64,000 bases of DNA from an uncultured Prevotella sp. (lineage in GTDB: Bacteria > Bacteroidota > Bacteroidia > Bacteroidales > Bacteroidaceae), in NCBI GenBank assembly GCA_905233425.1, contig CAJOEC010000001.1:62001-126000 (forward strand), given 5' to 3'. Below are positions 16,695 to 23,972 of the stretch, piece after piece. A model generated the notes under the pieces. The model was given only the letters and a program-made list of their open reading frames with translations. It was not told the origin of the DNA and did not search any database. Position 1 is the stretch's first letter; each line of letters opens with the position of its first letter. The position numbers and the translations under genes are program-made.

Positions 16695-17264
16695 ATGAGT
16701 AGTATAGACATTCTACTGCTGGCCGTGGCTTTGGCCATGGACTGCTTCACCATCTCTGTGGTAAGCGGAGTGGTGCTCCGACAATGGGAAGGACGGGTCA
16801 TACTCTGGCTCGCCTTCCTTTTCGGCTTCTTCCAGGCCGCCATGCCACTGTTCGGATGGCTTGCCACGACGAGTTTCGCCCATTACATCGAGGCATACGA
16901 CCACTGGGTGGCTTTCGGGCTGTTGCTTTTCCTCGGCCTGAAGATGATACGCGAAGCCTTCCTGCCCGACGAGCAGCAGACCTTCAATCCACGGCTTCTG
17001 GCCACACAGCTGATGCTCGCCGTTGCCACCAGCATCGACGCTCTGGCTGTAGGAATCTCCATGGCCGTCACGGGCTACGACACCCTTCTTTCGCTTCTCT
17101 GGCCGCTCTCAGCCATAGGCCTCTGCTCGATGCTGTTCACCATCTTAGGCCATGCCTTGGGCATACGTTTCGGGCGCATGATATGCAAACGGCTGAAGCC
17201 GGAACTGCTTGGAGGAGTGCTCCTCATTCTCATTGGCGTTAAGGTGCTTGCAACCCATCTGTAG
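16695..17264 (+). CDS. mntP: Manganese efflux pump MntP
   Basis: 189 residues with six predicted membrane segments and two similar halves. Each half carries the acidic signature of the family: ALAMDCFTISVVSG near the N-terminus and SIDALAVGISMA in the middle. MntP exports Mn(II) across the inner membrane. It starts 3 bases after ilvD and is probably in the same transcript. No manganese riboswitch (yybP-ykoY type) was seen in front of it, as expected for an internal operon gene. Confidence 0.9.
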   Translation: MSSIDILLLAVALAMDCFTISVVSGVVLRQWEGRVILWLAFLFGFFQAAMPLFGWLATTSFAHYIEAYDHWVAFGLLLFLGLKMIREAFLPDEQQTFNPRLLATQLMLAVATSIDALAVGISMAVTGYDTLLSLLWPLSAIGLCSMLFTILGHALGIRFGRMICKRLKPELLGGVLLILIGVKVLATHL

Positions 17265-17285
17265 GACATTTGCTTACAAAAACGA

Positions 17286-17299
17286 TTGATTTAAGTCAA
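17286..17299. promoter_or_regulatory. FNR/CRP-like box upstream of aquaporin
   Basis: TTGATTTAAGTCAA is a near palindrome like FNR-family sites (TTGAT-N4-ATCAA). Its first base is 74 bp before the -7 box at 17360, i.e. centred near -81. A similar box is at the same distance at 40935. Confidence 0.5.
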
Positions 17300-17335
17300 A
17301 TAAAGGCAATTTCCTTATTATTTTCCGCAAAAAAG

Positions 17336-17367
17336 TTTGTATCTGTAAGCAAAACAGCGTACCTTTG
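17336..17367 (+). promoter_or_regulatory. Promoter of the aquaporin leader
   Basis: TTTG (17336-17339), 20-bp spacer, TACCTTTG (17360-17367). Transcription should start near 17374, giving a leader of about 100 bases. Confidence 0.8.
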
Positions 17368-17410
17368 CAACGTGTTTTTCATAGTATTAGATTTAAGGTT
17401 AACAAAGGTT

Positions 17411-17434
17411 GGGTCACAGCGGTGACCCTTTTTT
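17411..17434 (+). terminator. Terminator/attenuator in the aquaporin leader
   Basis: GGGTCAC-AGCG-GTGACCC followed by six T residues is a textbook intrinsic terminator, yet it lies between the promoter and the gene. It may attenuate aquaporin expression or end a roughly 60-nt RNA. Confidence 0.75.
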
Positions 17435-17476
17435 CATTTCAATCATCCTTATTATTAACTTAAAATTAAAAAGGTT

Positions 17477-18151
17477 ATGAAAAAGTATTTAGCAGAAGCA
17501 GTGGGCACAATGGTGCTCGTGTTAATGGGATGCGGCGTGGCGGTGAGCCTTGGCTGCGACCCTGTGAACAACATTCCCGCCGTGGTGGGTACAGCTCTGG
17601 CCTTTGGCCTTGCCGTCGTTGCCATGGCCTACACTATCGGCGGTATCTCAGGTTGCCACATCAACCCGGCAATCACACTGGGATGCTTCCTCACAGGCCG
17701 TATGAACGGCAAGGATGCCGCAGGATATATCTGCGGCCAGGTTGTGGGAGCATTCATCGGCTCGGCACTACTCTTCGCGCTGACAGCCAACGTGCCAGGA
17801 CTCGAGGGAACAGGAGCCAACGACCTTCAGACAAACGTGAGCGTAACGGGTGGACTGCTGGCTGAGATCATCTTCACCTGCGTATTCGTGCTCGTAGTGC
17901 TCGGTGCCACGGCCAAGACCAACGGCGCGACAAACAACTTCGCCGGCCTGGCAATAGGTCTGTCGCTGGTGCTCGTCCACCTGGTGTGCATACGCTACAC
18001 AGGAACGTCGGTGAATCCTGCACGCTCGATTGCTCCGGCCATCTTCCAGGGAGGCACGGCTCTCACCAACCTCTGGATTTTCATCGTCGGGCCGTTTGTT
18101 GGTGCCGCATGTGCTGCCGGAATATGGAAACTCATTGACACTGGGAAGTAA
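17477..18151 (+). CDS. Aquaporin (MIP family channel)
   Basis: 224 residues with six membrane segments and both half-helix signatures: HINPAITLGC (first NPA) and SVNPARSIAPAI (second NPA, NPAR). It is a water or small neutral solute channel in the inner membrane. The Arg following the second NPA (selectivity filter) is present, and the length fits AqpZ-like water channels. The gene has its own promoter, an FNR-like box and a leader terminator, so expression is likely controlled. A GT2 gene follows 9 bases downstream. Confidence 0.93.
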   Translation: MKKYLAEAVGTMVLVLMGCGVAVSLGCDPVNNIPAVVGTALAFGLAVVAMAYTIGGISGCHINPAITLGCFLTGRMNGKDAAGYICGQVVGAFIGSALLFALTANVPGLEGTGANDLQTNVSVTGGLLAEIIFTCVFVLVVLGATAKTNGATNNFAGLAIGLSLVLVHLVCIRYTGTSVNPARSIAPAIFQGGTALTNLWIFIVGPFVGAACAAGIWKLIDTGK

Positions 18152-18160
18152 CATCTGCAC

Positions 18161-19198
18161 ATGACGCTGAGCATCATCATTCCTGTCTACAACGTAGAGA
18201 AATACATACGTCCCTGCCTGGAGAGCGTCTTCAGGCAGGGACTTGACGACAACGATTTCGAGGTCATCGTGGTGAACGACGGCACGCCCGACCATAGTAT
18301 GGAGATTGTCGCCTCTTTCGCCGAGCTTCATCACAACGTCAATATCGTTGAGCAGTCAAACCAGGGACTCTCGGCAGCAAGAAACACCGGGCTGGACAAT
18401 GCCAAGGGAGATTACATATTCTTCCTTGACAGCGACGACATTCTAATTCCAGACACCCTGCCCTTGCTGTTGAAAGAGGCTGAAAGCCATAATACCGACA
18501 TGGCTGTGGCCGACTTTGTGAAAATGGACGATGATGCCATAGAGGCTACCCAACTCTCAACACTCAACACTCAACACTCAACGCTCAACGCTCAACTCTC
18601 AACACTCAACACTCAACACTCAACGCCCAGCGCTCAATGCCCAACGCCAAAAATATTGAGCGGCACCGAGATGTTCCTTGGCAAGTTGTTCAATCCTCGT
18701 GCGTGTTACGTGTGGCACACGCTCTACAAGCACACGTTTCTTCTTCAGAACGGCCTTCGCTTCATACCCGGCATCTATTTCGAGGACGTTCCTTTCACCA
18801 CCAACTGTTATCTCAAGGCCGACAGGTGTTTGTTTACAAAATTGCCTATTTACATCTATCGCCAGAGGAAGGACTCCATTGTCTCGTCGATTAACATGAG
18901 AAAGGTGACCGACATGAACACGGTCATAGCACACCTGTGGCAGATGAAGTCCGACCTTTGCACCACGCCTGAACTGCGCCAGCGCATGGACGAAACAATA
19001 TTCGCCACATTCTCAATTGCTTCGTGGTATGTCGCCAACGACAAGAAACTGTTGGACGACAGGCACACCTTCGTTGCCGACTTGCGCAGCAAGGTGCCGC
19101 AACTTACGTTCAGCGGTGGAGTGAAGCAACGGCTGACATCAGCCTTCTTCAAACTCATGCCCGAAACATATCTGTGGCTGAGGTCGAAGAAACCCTGA
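18161..19198 (+). CDS. Glycosyltransferase family 2 with in-frame heptamer-repeat insert
   Basis: 345 residues. The GT-A fold is clear: LSIIIPVYNVEKYIRPCLESV at the start, FEVIVVNDGTPDHS, QGLSAARNTGLDNAKGDY and the metal-binding FLDSDD (about 87-92). It transfers a sugar during capsule, O-antigen or exopolysaccharide synthesis; donor and acceptor are unknown. Residues about 131-163 are encoded by a tract of (CTCAACA)-type repeats and read QLSTLNTQHSTLN and so on, inserted between the catalytic core and the following helical region. Seven-base repeats can shift the frame if their number changes. It is probably co-transcribed with the aquaporin gene. Confidence 0.9.
   Translation: MTLSIIIPVYNVEKYIRPCLESVFRQGLDDNDFEVIVVNDGTPDHSMEIVASFAELHHNVNIVEQSNQGLSAARNTGLDNAKGDYIFFLDSDDILIPDTLPLLLKEAESHNTDMAVADFVKMDDDAIEATQLSTLNTQHSTLNAQLSTLNTQHSTPSAQCPTPKILSGTEMFLGKLFNPRACYVWHTLYKHTFLLQNGLRFIPGIYFEDVPFTTNCYLKADRCLFTKLPIYIYRQRKDSIVSSINMRKVTDMNTVIAHLWQMKSDLCTTPELRQRMDETIFATFSIASWYVANDKKLLDDRHTFVADLRSKVPQLTFSGGVKQRLTSAFFKLMPETYLWLRSKKP
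18551..18648 (+). repeat. Heptamer tract (CTCAACA)n inside the GT2 gene
   Basis: About 14 units of CTCAACA/CTCAACG/CTCAACT variants, degenerating at the right end (CGCCCAGCGCTCAATGCCC). Open in all three frames on this strand. Confidence 0.85.
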
Positions 19199-19212
19199 AC
19201 CACACTACAATT

Positions 19213-19237
19213 ACGGACGCGACACGTCGCGTCCCTA
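19213..19237. repeat. Dispersed palindrome GGACGCGACACGTCGCGTCC
   Basis: The near-perfect 20-bp palindrome followed by CTAC is the reverse complement of GTAGGGACGCGACGTGTCGCGTCC. Other copies are at 31693, about 47079 and about 47125. Here it is intergenic, 15 bases after the GT2 stop. Confidence 0.8.
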
Positions 19238-19274
19238 CTTTGGTTTGCACCAAGCGTTAATGTTCCAAAAATAG

Positions 19275-19306
19275 CTTGGCCGTTACGCCGATAATTATTA
19301 ATTTTG
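19275..19306 (+). promoter_or_regulatory. Promoter of the LptB-like gene
   Basis: TAATTTTG at 19299-19306 with CTTGGCCGTTACG starting at 19275, close to the TTTGGCYGTTTCG form of other promoters here. The ATG is at 19338. Confidence 0.55.
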
Positions 19307-19337
19307 CAGCCAGTTTTATTTACGAGACAACGTTTCC

Positions 19338-20339
19338 ATGACAAAGAAAGAGATTTCCGAGCTGTACACGCTGCTGGCTGAAGGCAGCAACGGCAAGCTC
19401 GACCTTGTGGCTCACAAGGAGGGATTCTGCACGCTCGAGGCCAAAGGGCTGGTGAAGCGCTATGGCAAGCGCACAGTGGTGAACGACGTGAACTTCAACG
19501 TTACGCAGGGAGAGATAGTAGGGCTGCTCGGACCGAATGGAGCCGGCAAGACCACATCGTTTTACATGACCACCGGCCTGGTACTCCCTAACGCGGGCAG
19601 GGTCTACGTTGTCGACGAGACGAAGACCGACGATGACAACCAGAAATGGAAGGAGATAACCGACTATCCCGTGTACAAGCGAGCCCATACCGATGTGGGC
19701 ATAGGCTATCTGGCTCAGGAGGCGTCGGTGTTCCGCAAGATGAGCGTCGAGGACAACATTTTTTCTGTCCTGGAGATGCGCAAGCTGAAGAAAGACATCA
19801 CGCAGACCACCATTGAGAATCTGGGCAGGATCTACGAAATGCCTGAGCTGAAAGAGCGTCTGTCGGCATTCCCCCGTCCTGAGAGCTTTTCCGAATACGA
19901 CTGGAAACGCCTGATGACCGAGGATCTCATACACGTGTTCCGTCTCAACAAGGTGCGCAAGAACCTTGGCGACCAGCTGTCGGGCGGTGAGCGCCGACGC
20001 TGCGAGATAGCCCGATGCGTGGCCATCAGCCCGAGGTTCATAATGCTCGACGAGCCATTCGCCGGCGTCGACCCAATAGCCGTCGAGGACATCCAGTTCA
20101 TTGTGTGGGACCTGAAGCAGCGCAACATCGGAATACTCATCACCGACCATAACGTCCAAGAGACGCTCTGCATCACCGACCGTGCCTATCTGCTATTCGA
20201 GGGGCGCATACTTTTCGAGGGAAGACCCGAGGAGCTGGCGGCAAACAAGGTGGTGCGCGAGAACTACCTCTCCAATTCTTTCGTCTTGAAGAAGAAGGAC
20301 TTCAAGAAACTGGCCGAGGAACGCCGCAACAAGGAGTAG
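19338..20339 (+). CDS. lptB: LPS export ABC transporter ATP-binding protein, long form
   Basis: 333 residues, about 90 more than usual LptB (around 240). Walker A GLLGPNGAGKTT (62-73), signature LSGGERRR (about 214), Walker B FIMLDEPFAGVDP (about 234) and the switch ITDHNV (about 269) agree with LptB, the ATPase of the LptBFG complex that drives LPS to the outer membrane. The extra length is an N-terminal extension of about 30 residues and two insertions: one after the first strand region (DETKTDDDNQKWKEITDYP) and a longer helical one before the signature (about residues 150-205). All catalytic motifs are intact. It is a single-gene unit. Confidence 0.85.
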   Translation: MTKKEISELYTLLAEGSNGKLDLVAHKEGFCTLEAKGLVKRYGKRTVVNDVNFNVTQGEIVGLLGPNGAGKTTSFYMTTGLVLPNAGRVYVVDETKTDDDNQKWKEITDYPVYKRAHTDVGIGYLAQEASVFRKMSVEDNIFSVLEMRKLKKDITQTTIENLGRIYEMPELKERLSAFPRPESFSEYDWKRLMTEDLIHVFRLNKVRKNLGDQLSGGERRRCEIARCVAISPRFIMLDEPFAGVDPIAVEDIQFIVWDLKQRNIGILITDHNVQETLCITDRAYLLFEGRILFEGRPEELAANKVVRENYLSNSFVLKKKDFKKLAEERRNKE

Positions 20340-20356
20340 ACCTATACCCGAATCCC

Positions 20357-21091
20357 CTATTCTTTTGTGAACCCTATCGACATGATGCTAATCCTCACGC
20401 CAGGGGCTTTGCACAGCTGTTGAGCGCACGAAGCCACCGTTGCCCCGGTGGTCACAATGTCGTCGATGACAAGTATGTGTTTCCCCTCTGCCTTCGACGC
20501 GTCCTTCAGCCTGAACACGCCATCCACGTTTTGCGTCCGCTCCCATCCGTGCTTCCTTGTCTGGCTGCCGTCGAACCTCACCCTCCTTACAATATCGTTA
20601 CACACAGGAATGCCCGTGACGCTGCTAACGCCACGGGCTATTTCCATGCTTTGGTTGTAGCCGCGCTTCCACTGCCGGAGACGTGTCAGCGGCATAGGCA
20701 CGATGATGTCTATGCCCTCGAAGAATCTGTCGGCCGCCATCATGTTTGCCGCCATTCGGCCTAATGACTCCCCCGCCTCTATCCATCCATTGTATTTCAT
20801 ATTGTGTATCAGACGGCTCACCGGAGTCTGCGCCCCGTAGAAGAACAGAGCCGCCACGCGCTCCACGCTGTTGGGCCGCTGCCCGTCATCCCCGCCCGCA
20901 AAGGGAATCTTTCCCCAGAACAGGCGGGCCATTTCGTTGTCGTAGGGAGTGCGCCATAAATAGGTGAAAGGCAGATGTAGATGGCACACGCCGCACAACA
21001 CGCTCTCGCCCACAGACAGCCGACGGCCGCAAATGCCACACGTGCGGGGAGCCACCAAGTCGAACAATCGCGTCAGGAAACTACTCTTCAT
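20357..21091 (-). CDS. ComF family phosphoribosyltransferase-like protein
   Basis: 244 residues from the ATG at 21091; the track's start at 21106 is a TTG. An N-terminal zinc ribbon with CGICGRRL and CGVCHLHL is followed by a type I PRTase domain with the PRPP motif VIDDIVTTGATV near the C-terminus. In other bacteria ComF is needed for uptake of transforming DNA, probably on the cytoplasmic side. The start overlaps the end of recX by 11 bases, so the two are translationally coupled. It converges with the lptB gene, 17 bases apart. Confidence 0.9.
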   Translation of the reverse strand: MKSSFLTRLFDLVAPRTCGICGRRLSVGESVLCGVCHLHLPFTYLWRTPYDNEMARLFWGKIPFAGGDDGQRPNSVERVAALFFYGAQTPVSRLIHNMKYNGWIEAGESLGRMAANMMAADRFFEGIDIIVPMPLTRLRQWKRGYNQSMEIARGVSSVTGIPVCNDIVRRVRFDGSQTRKHGWERTQNVDGVFRLKDASKAEGKHILVIDDIVTTGATVASCAQQLCKAPGVRISIMSIGFTKE

Positions 21092-21581
21092 CCAAGCACT
21101 TGTCAATCACCTCCATAGTGAAACCGCGACCCAAGGCGAACCTCACGACCTTCATCCTCAGTTCATAGTCGTTAGCGGCACGTGTGGTGCGCTTTTTCTG
21201 CTCCACCAACGGGCGCAGCACCTCCACATATTCCTCGTCGCTGATGTCGTCAAGGGCTTCCTGCACCGTGGCCTCGTCGATATGTTTCATCCATAGGGCC
21301 TGCTCAATCTTCCTCCGCCCCCACTTGCTGTATCTGACCTTGTCGTTGACGAATGCACGGGCATAGCGCGCATCGTCCACGTAGCGCCCGTCGGCAAGGC
21401 GTTGCAGCACCTCGGCCTGCTCGTCGTCGCCAAGTCCCCAACGGCCCATCTTCTCCACCATCTCCTGGCGGCAATGCTCACCCTTGGCGCATAGGGCGGA
21501 CAGACGCGAGAAAGCCTCCTGTGCCGTCATCGCCGAAGCTTCGCTATTGTTGTTCCAGCTTTTCATGTTCTGCCTTTCCAT
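21081..21581 (-). CDS. recX: RecX-type regulatory protein
   Basis: 166 residues built of repeated three-helix units: AFSRLSALCAKGEHCRQEMVEKM, ADGRYVDDARYARAFVNDKVRYSKWG and QALWMKHIDEATVQEAL, the RecX pattern. RecX binds RecA and limits its filaments. recA is not in this window. The ATG at 21581 overlaps the upstream transporter gene by 38 bases; ATG at 21566 or 21530 are alternatives, the last with no overlap. Confidence 0.88.
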   Translation of the reverse strand: MERQNMKSWNNNSEASAMTAQEAFSRLSALCAKGEHCRQEMVEKMGRWGLGDDEQAEVLQRLADGRYVDDARYARAFVNDKVRYSKWGRRKIEQALWMKHIDEATVQEALDDISDEEYVEVLRPLVEQKKRTTRAANDYELRMKVVRFALGRGFTMEVIDKCLDEE

Positions 21582-22542
21582 CTCTCATTTTGTAATAAAT
21601 CTCCATGCTGTTAATGATGTTCTGCCACAGAATGTAGCACCCAGGTCCCACCGACGACAGAGGCTGCAGGTATGTCGTGGAGAGCCAGATAGCCAGTGCC
21701 GTGTTCTTCTGCCCCAACGCCTGTCCTGCCTCCTGTGCCCTTCCTGAGAAATGGCCCACATAGCGTCCCAAGGCAAACTGCGCCACACAGACGGCCAGCC
21801 CCAGAAAGGCTATGGCCAGAAGAAGTTGCAGCGAAGCCTGTGCATGGACAATATTGCGCACGGTGATGCCCGTGACAATGGTCAGCGAGCAACCCCACAG
21901 ATAGAACGACAGGTCGCGCACGCCAATGATGAAACGGTGGAGACGGTGGCAGAAGTGCTTGACAATGTATGCCAGAAGCATTGGCAGCACCAGCAGCGAA
22001 GCCACCTCGCAGAGTGTCTTGCTGAAGGCCGCCAAGAACGTCACCTCCATGCCTTTCTCTATCAGCGGGAAGCACAGGGGCACAAGAAGGGCCGTGATAA
22101 TGTTTGATATGAAGGTGAACGTAGTGGTCTGCTCCAGCGAGCCTCCCAGCTTCTGCGTCACCACTGCCGCCGCCGTTGCGCAAGGGGCGATGATGCACAT
22201 CAGCACCGACTCCAAAAGCACCTTTGTCGAAGCAGGAAACGTTGTCCCGAAGAGGGGGAGCGACAGCAACGCCGCCATGGCCATGGCCACAATGACGAGG
22301 TTGAGCACCGACACCCACAGATGCCACCACACGGGCCGCATCTTGTGGAAATCGACCTTGCAGAAGGTGACGAAAAGAACCAGGAACATGAACAGCGGAA
22401 GCACAGCCTCCATCACCGGGGCGAAGAACTGGGAGCAGCCGTCGAGCCACGGCACAAAGGCGAACACCAGATAGACCAACGTGCCAAAAGCCATGGCCAC
22501 CGGCAGCGTCCACTCCTTTATTATTCTCGTCCCTGTAATCAT
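21544..22542 (-). CDS. Bile acid:sodium symporter (BASS/SBF) family transporter
   Basis: 332 residues with about nine or ten membrane segments. CIIAPCATAAAVVTQKLGG and ALGQKNTALAIWLSTTYLQPL match the conserved core segments of the BASS fold. It is a secondary transporter of organic anions or related compounds; the substrate cannot be read from the sequence. A TetR gene lies directly upstream (54 bases) in the same direction, suggesting local control. recX overlaps its 3' end. Confidence 0.8.
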   Translation of the reverse strand: MITGTRIIKEWTLPVAMAFGTLVYLVFAFVPWLDGCSQFFAPVMEAVLPLFMFLVLFVTFCKVDFHKMRPVWWHLWVSVLNLVIVAMAMAALLSLPLFGTTFPASTKVLLESVLMCIIAPCATAAAVVTQKLGGSLEQTTTFTFISNIITALLVPLCFPLIEKGMEVTFLAAFSKTLCEVASLLVLPMLLAYIVKHFCHRLHRFIIGVRDLSFYLWGCSLTIVTGITVRNIVHAQASLQLLLAIAFLGLAVCVAQFALGRYVGHFSGRAQEAGQALGQKNTALAIWLSTTYLQPLSSVGPGCYILWQNIINSMEIYYKMRDGKAEHEKLEQQ

Positions 22543-22596
22543 CTAAGGAACTGACACTAAATAAACTTTACAATTGCCCTCCTTTATTATGAACGT

Positions 22597-23190
22597 TTAT
22601 GGCTTGTTGTGCTTGCCCAGCGCGCCGTAGACGAACTTCGCCACCTGTGGCTTCGTGTCCTCCTCGGTGTTCCCATGGGCAATACGGCCGTAGATATAAG
22701 GTACCTCAAGGCCTTTTATGCAATAATGGGTGATGTCGGCCACAAGGTTCACGTTGTCAATGTCGAACTCACCCTCCTCCTTTCCCTCGGCGAAGACCTT
22801 ACGGAAAAGTTCCATCTCGGCACGGTCGAAATGCTTGCGCACCTTCTCCACCATCCAGATGTTGCGGAAGAACTCGGCGCGGAGGTTACCGTTTCGCACC
22901 ACCGTCTCGCGTATCATTGCCAGGTGAGTGTATATCAGTTCGATGACTTTCTCGTGTGGGCTTATCTTGCGTGCCGCCACCTCGTCGAGCTTGTCCGAAA
23001 GGCGTTCAAGCTCTGTCTCAATGACGGCGTAGTAGATGTCCTCCTTCGACTTGAAATAGGTATAGAGCGTGCGCCGCCCCTTGCCCGATGCCTGGGCAAT
23101 GTCGTTCATCGTGGTGTTCTCCATGCCATTCTTGGCAAACAGCTGGCGGGCCACGTCGACCAGCATTTGTCTCGTCTTCGATATTGACAT
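22597..23190 (-). CDS. TetR/AcrR family transcriptional regulator
   Basis: 197 residues. The N-terminal DNA-binding domain is typical: ARQLFAKNGMENTTMNDIAQASGKGRRTLYTYFKSKEDIYYAV (about 14-55). The C-terminal ligand domain is unassigned. A 9-bp inverted repeat overlaps its -7 region (23230-23254), suggesting that it represses itself and the downstream transporter-recX-comF genes. The stop lies 54 bases from the transporter start. Confidence 0.92.
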   Translation of the reverse strand: MSISKTRQMLVDVARQLFAKNGMENTTMNDIAQASGKGRRTLYTYFKSKEDIYYAVIETELERLSDKLDEVAARKISPHEKVIELIYTHLAMIRETVVRNGNLRAEFFRNIWMVEKVRKHFDRAEMELFRKVFAEGKEEGEFDIDNVNLVADITHYCIKGLEVPYIYGRIAHGNTEEDTKPQVAKFVYGALGKHNKP

Positions 23191-23229
23191 ATACCTATCT
23201 TTTTTCAGTTAGACAATCGTTCACTTTTT

Positions 23230-23259
23230 TTGCACACTCTCTACAAGTGTGCAAAATTA
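23230..23259 (-). promoter_or_regulatory. tetR promoter with overlapping inverted-repeat operator
   Basis: TTGCACACT (23230-23238) and AGTGTGCAA (23246-23254) form a perfect inverted repeat with a 7-base centre. It overlaps the minus-strand -7 box TAATTTTG (23259-23252) and the expected start site, a typical place for TetR autoregulation. Confidence 0.65.
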
Positions 23260-23304
23260 GTGTTTTTTTTCCAAACGGCAAAAGTTTTTAACAATAATTT
23301 TACT

Positions 23305-23970
23305 TTACGCTCCTACGACAACCACCCTGCGGCCTTCGACGCGGAATTTCACGTCACGTCCTGCGTAGGGCATACCGTAGACACGCTCTTCGTCGTTGTG
23401 ATAGCGCGGACGCGGATCCTGGGCCAGCAGCTGCCTGAGTGCCGACAGCTCGTCGTCGCTGAAGAGACGTGCCACCTCCGCCGGCACGTCGACCTCCAAC
23501 TGCTCCCAGTGGTGGCTGTCGACGAAGCCGCAACGTGCGTCGGCATGGCAGTCGGTATAGGCCACGTAGGGCTTTATGTCGTAGATGGGTGTCCCGTCCA
23601 TGAGGTCGGCACCGAGGACATTGATGACAGGCCCGGCGGCGGTCATTTCCACACTCTCGATCCTCACCGACGACAGTCCGAGGCTGTTTGGCCTGAACGG
23701 CGACCGCGAGGCGAAGACTCCCACACGCTCGTTGCCGCCAAGTCGCGGCGGGCGTACCGTCAGCCCTGAAGGTGCGTGTGGGTTTGCAGAGAAGCCCCAG
23801 ATGAGCCAGGCATGGGAGAAGGCTTCAAGGCCGCGCACGGCATCGGCGCTGCGATACTCAGGCACAAGCTCCACCCTGCCCGGCAGCTTGTCGGCGACGC
23901 CGCTCTGACGGGGGACGCCGAACTTCGATGTCAGTGGTGAACGGAAAAATGCTACTGGTTCTATATTCAT
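23305..23970 (-). CDS. trmO: tRNA (N6-threonylcarbamoyladenosine-37) methyltransferase TrmO
   Basis: 221 residues from the ATG at 23970; an in-frame GTG at 23976 is an alternative. Conserved TrmO/TsaA segments are GLEAFSHAWLIWGF, GVFASRSPFRPNSLGLSSVRI and GADLMDGTPIYDIKPYVAY. The enzyme uses SAM to methylate t6A37 of threonine tRNA. It starts directly at the end of the GT4 gene and is probably in the same transcript. The intergenic space toward tetR is short and on the same strand. Confidence 0.93.
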   Translation of the reverse strand: MNIEPVAFFRSPLTSKFGVPRQSGVADKLPGRVELVPEYRSADAVRGLEAFSHAWLIWGFSANPHAPSGLTVRPPRLGGNERVGVFASRSPFRPNSLGLSSVRIESVEMTAAGPVINVLGADLMDGTPIYDIKPYVAYTDCHADARCGFVDSHHWEQLEVDVPAEVARLFSDDELSALRQLLAQDPRPRYHNDEERVYGMPYAGRDVKFRVEGRRVVVVGA

Positions 23971-23972
23971 TT

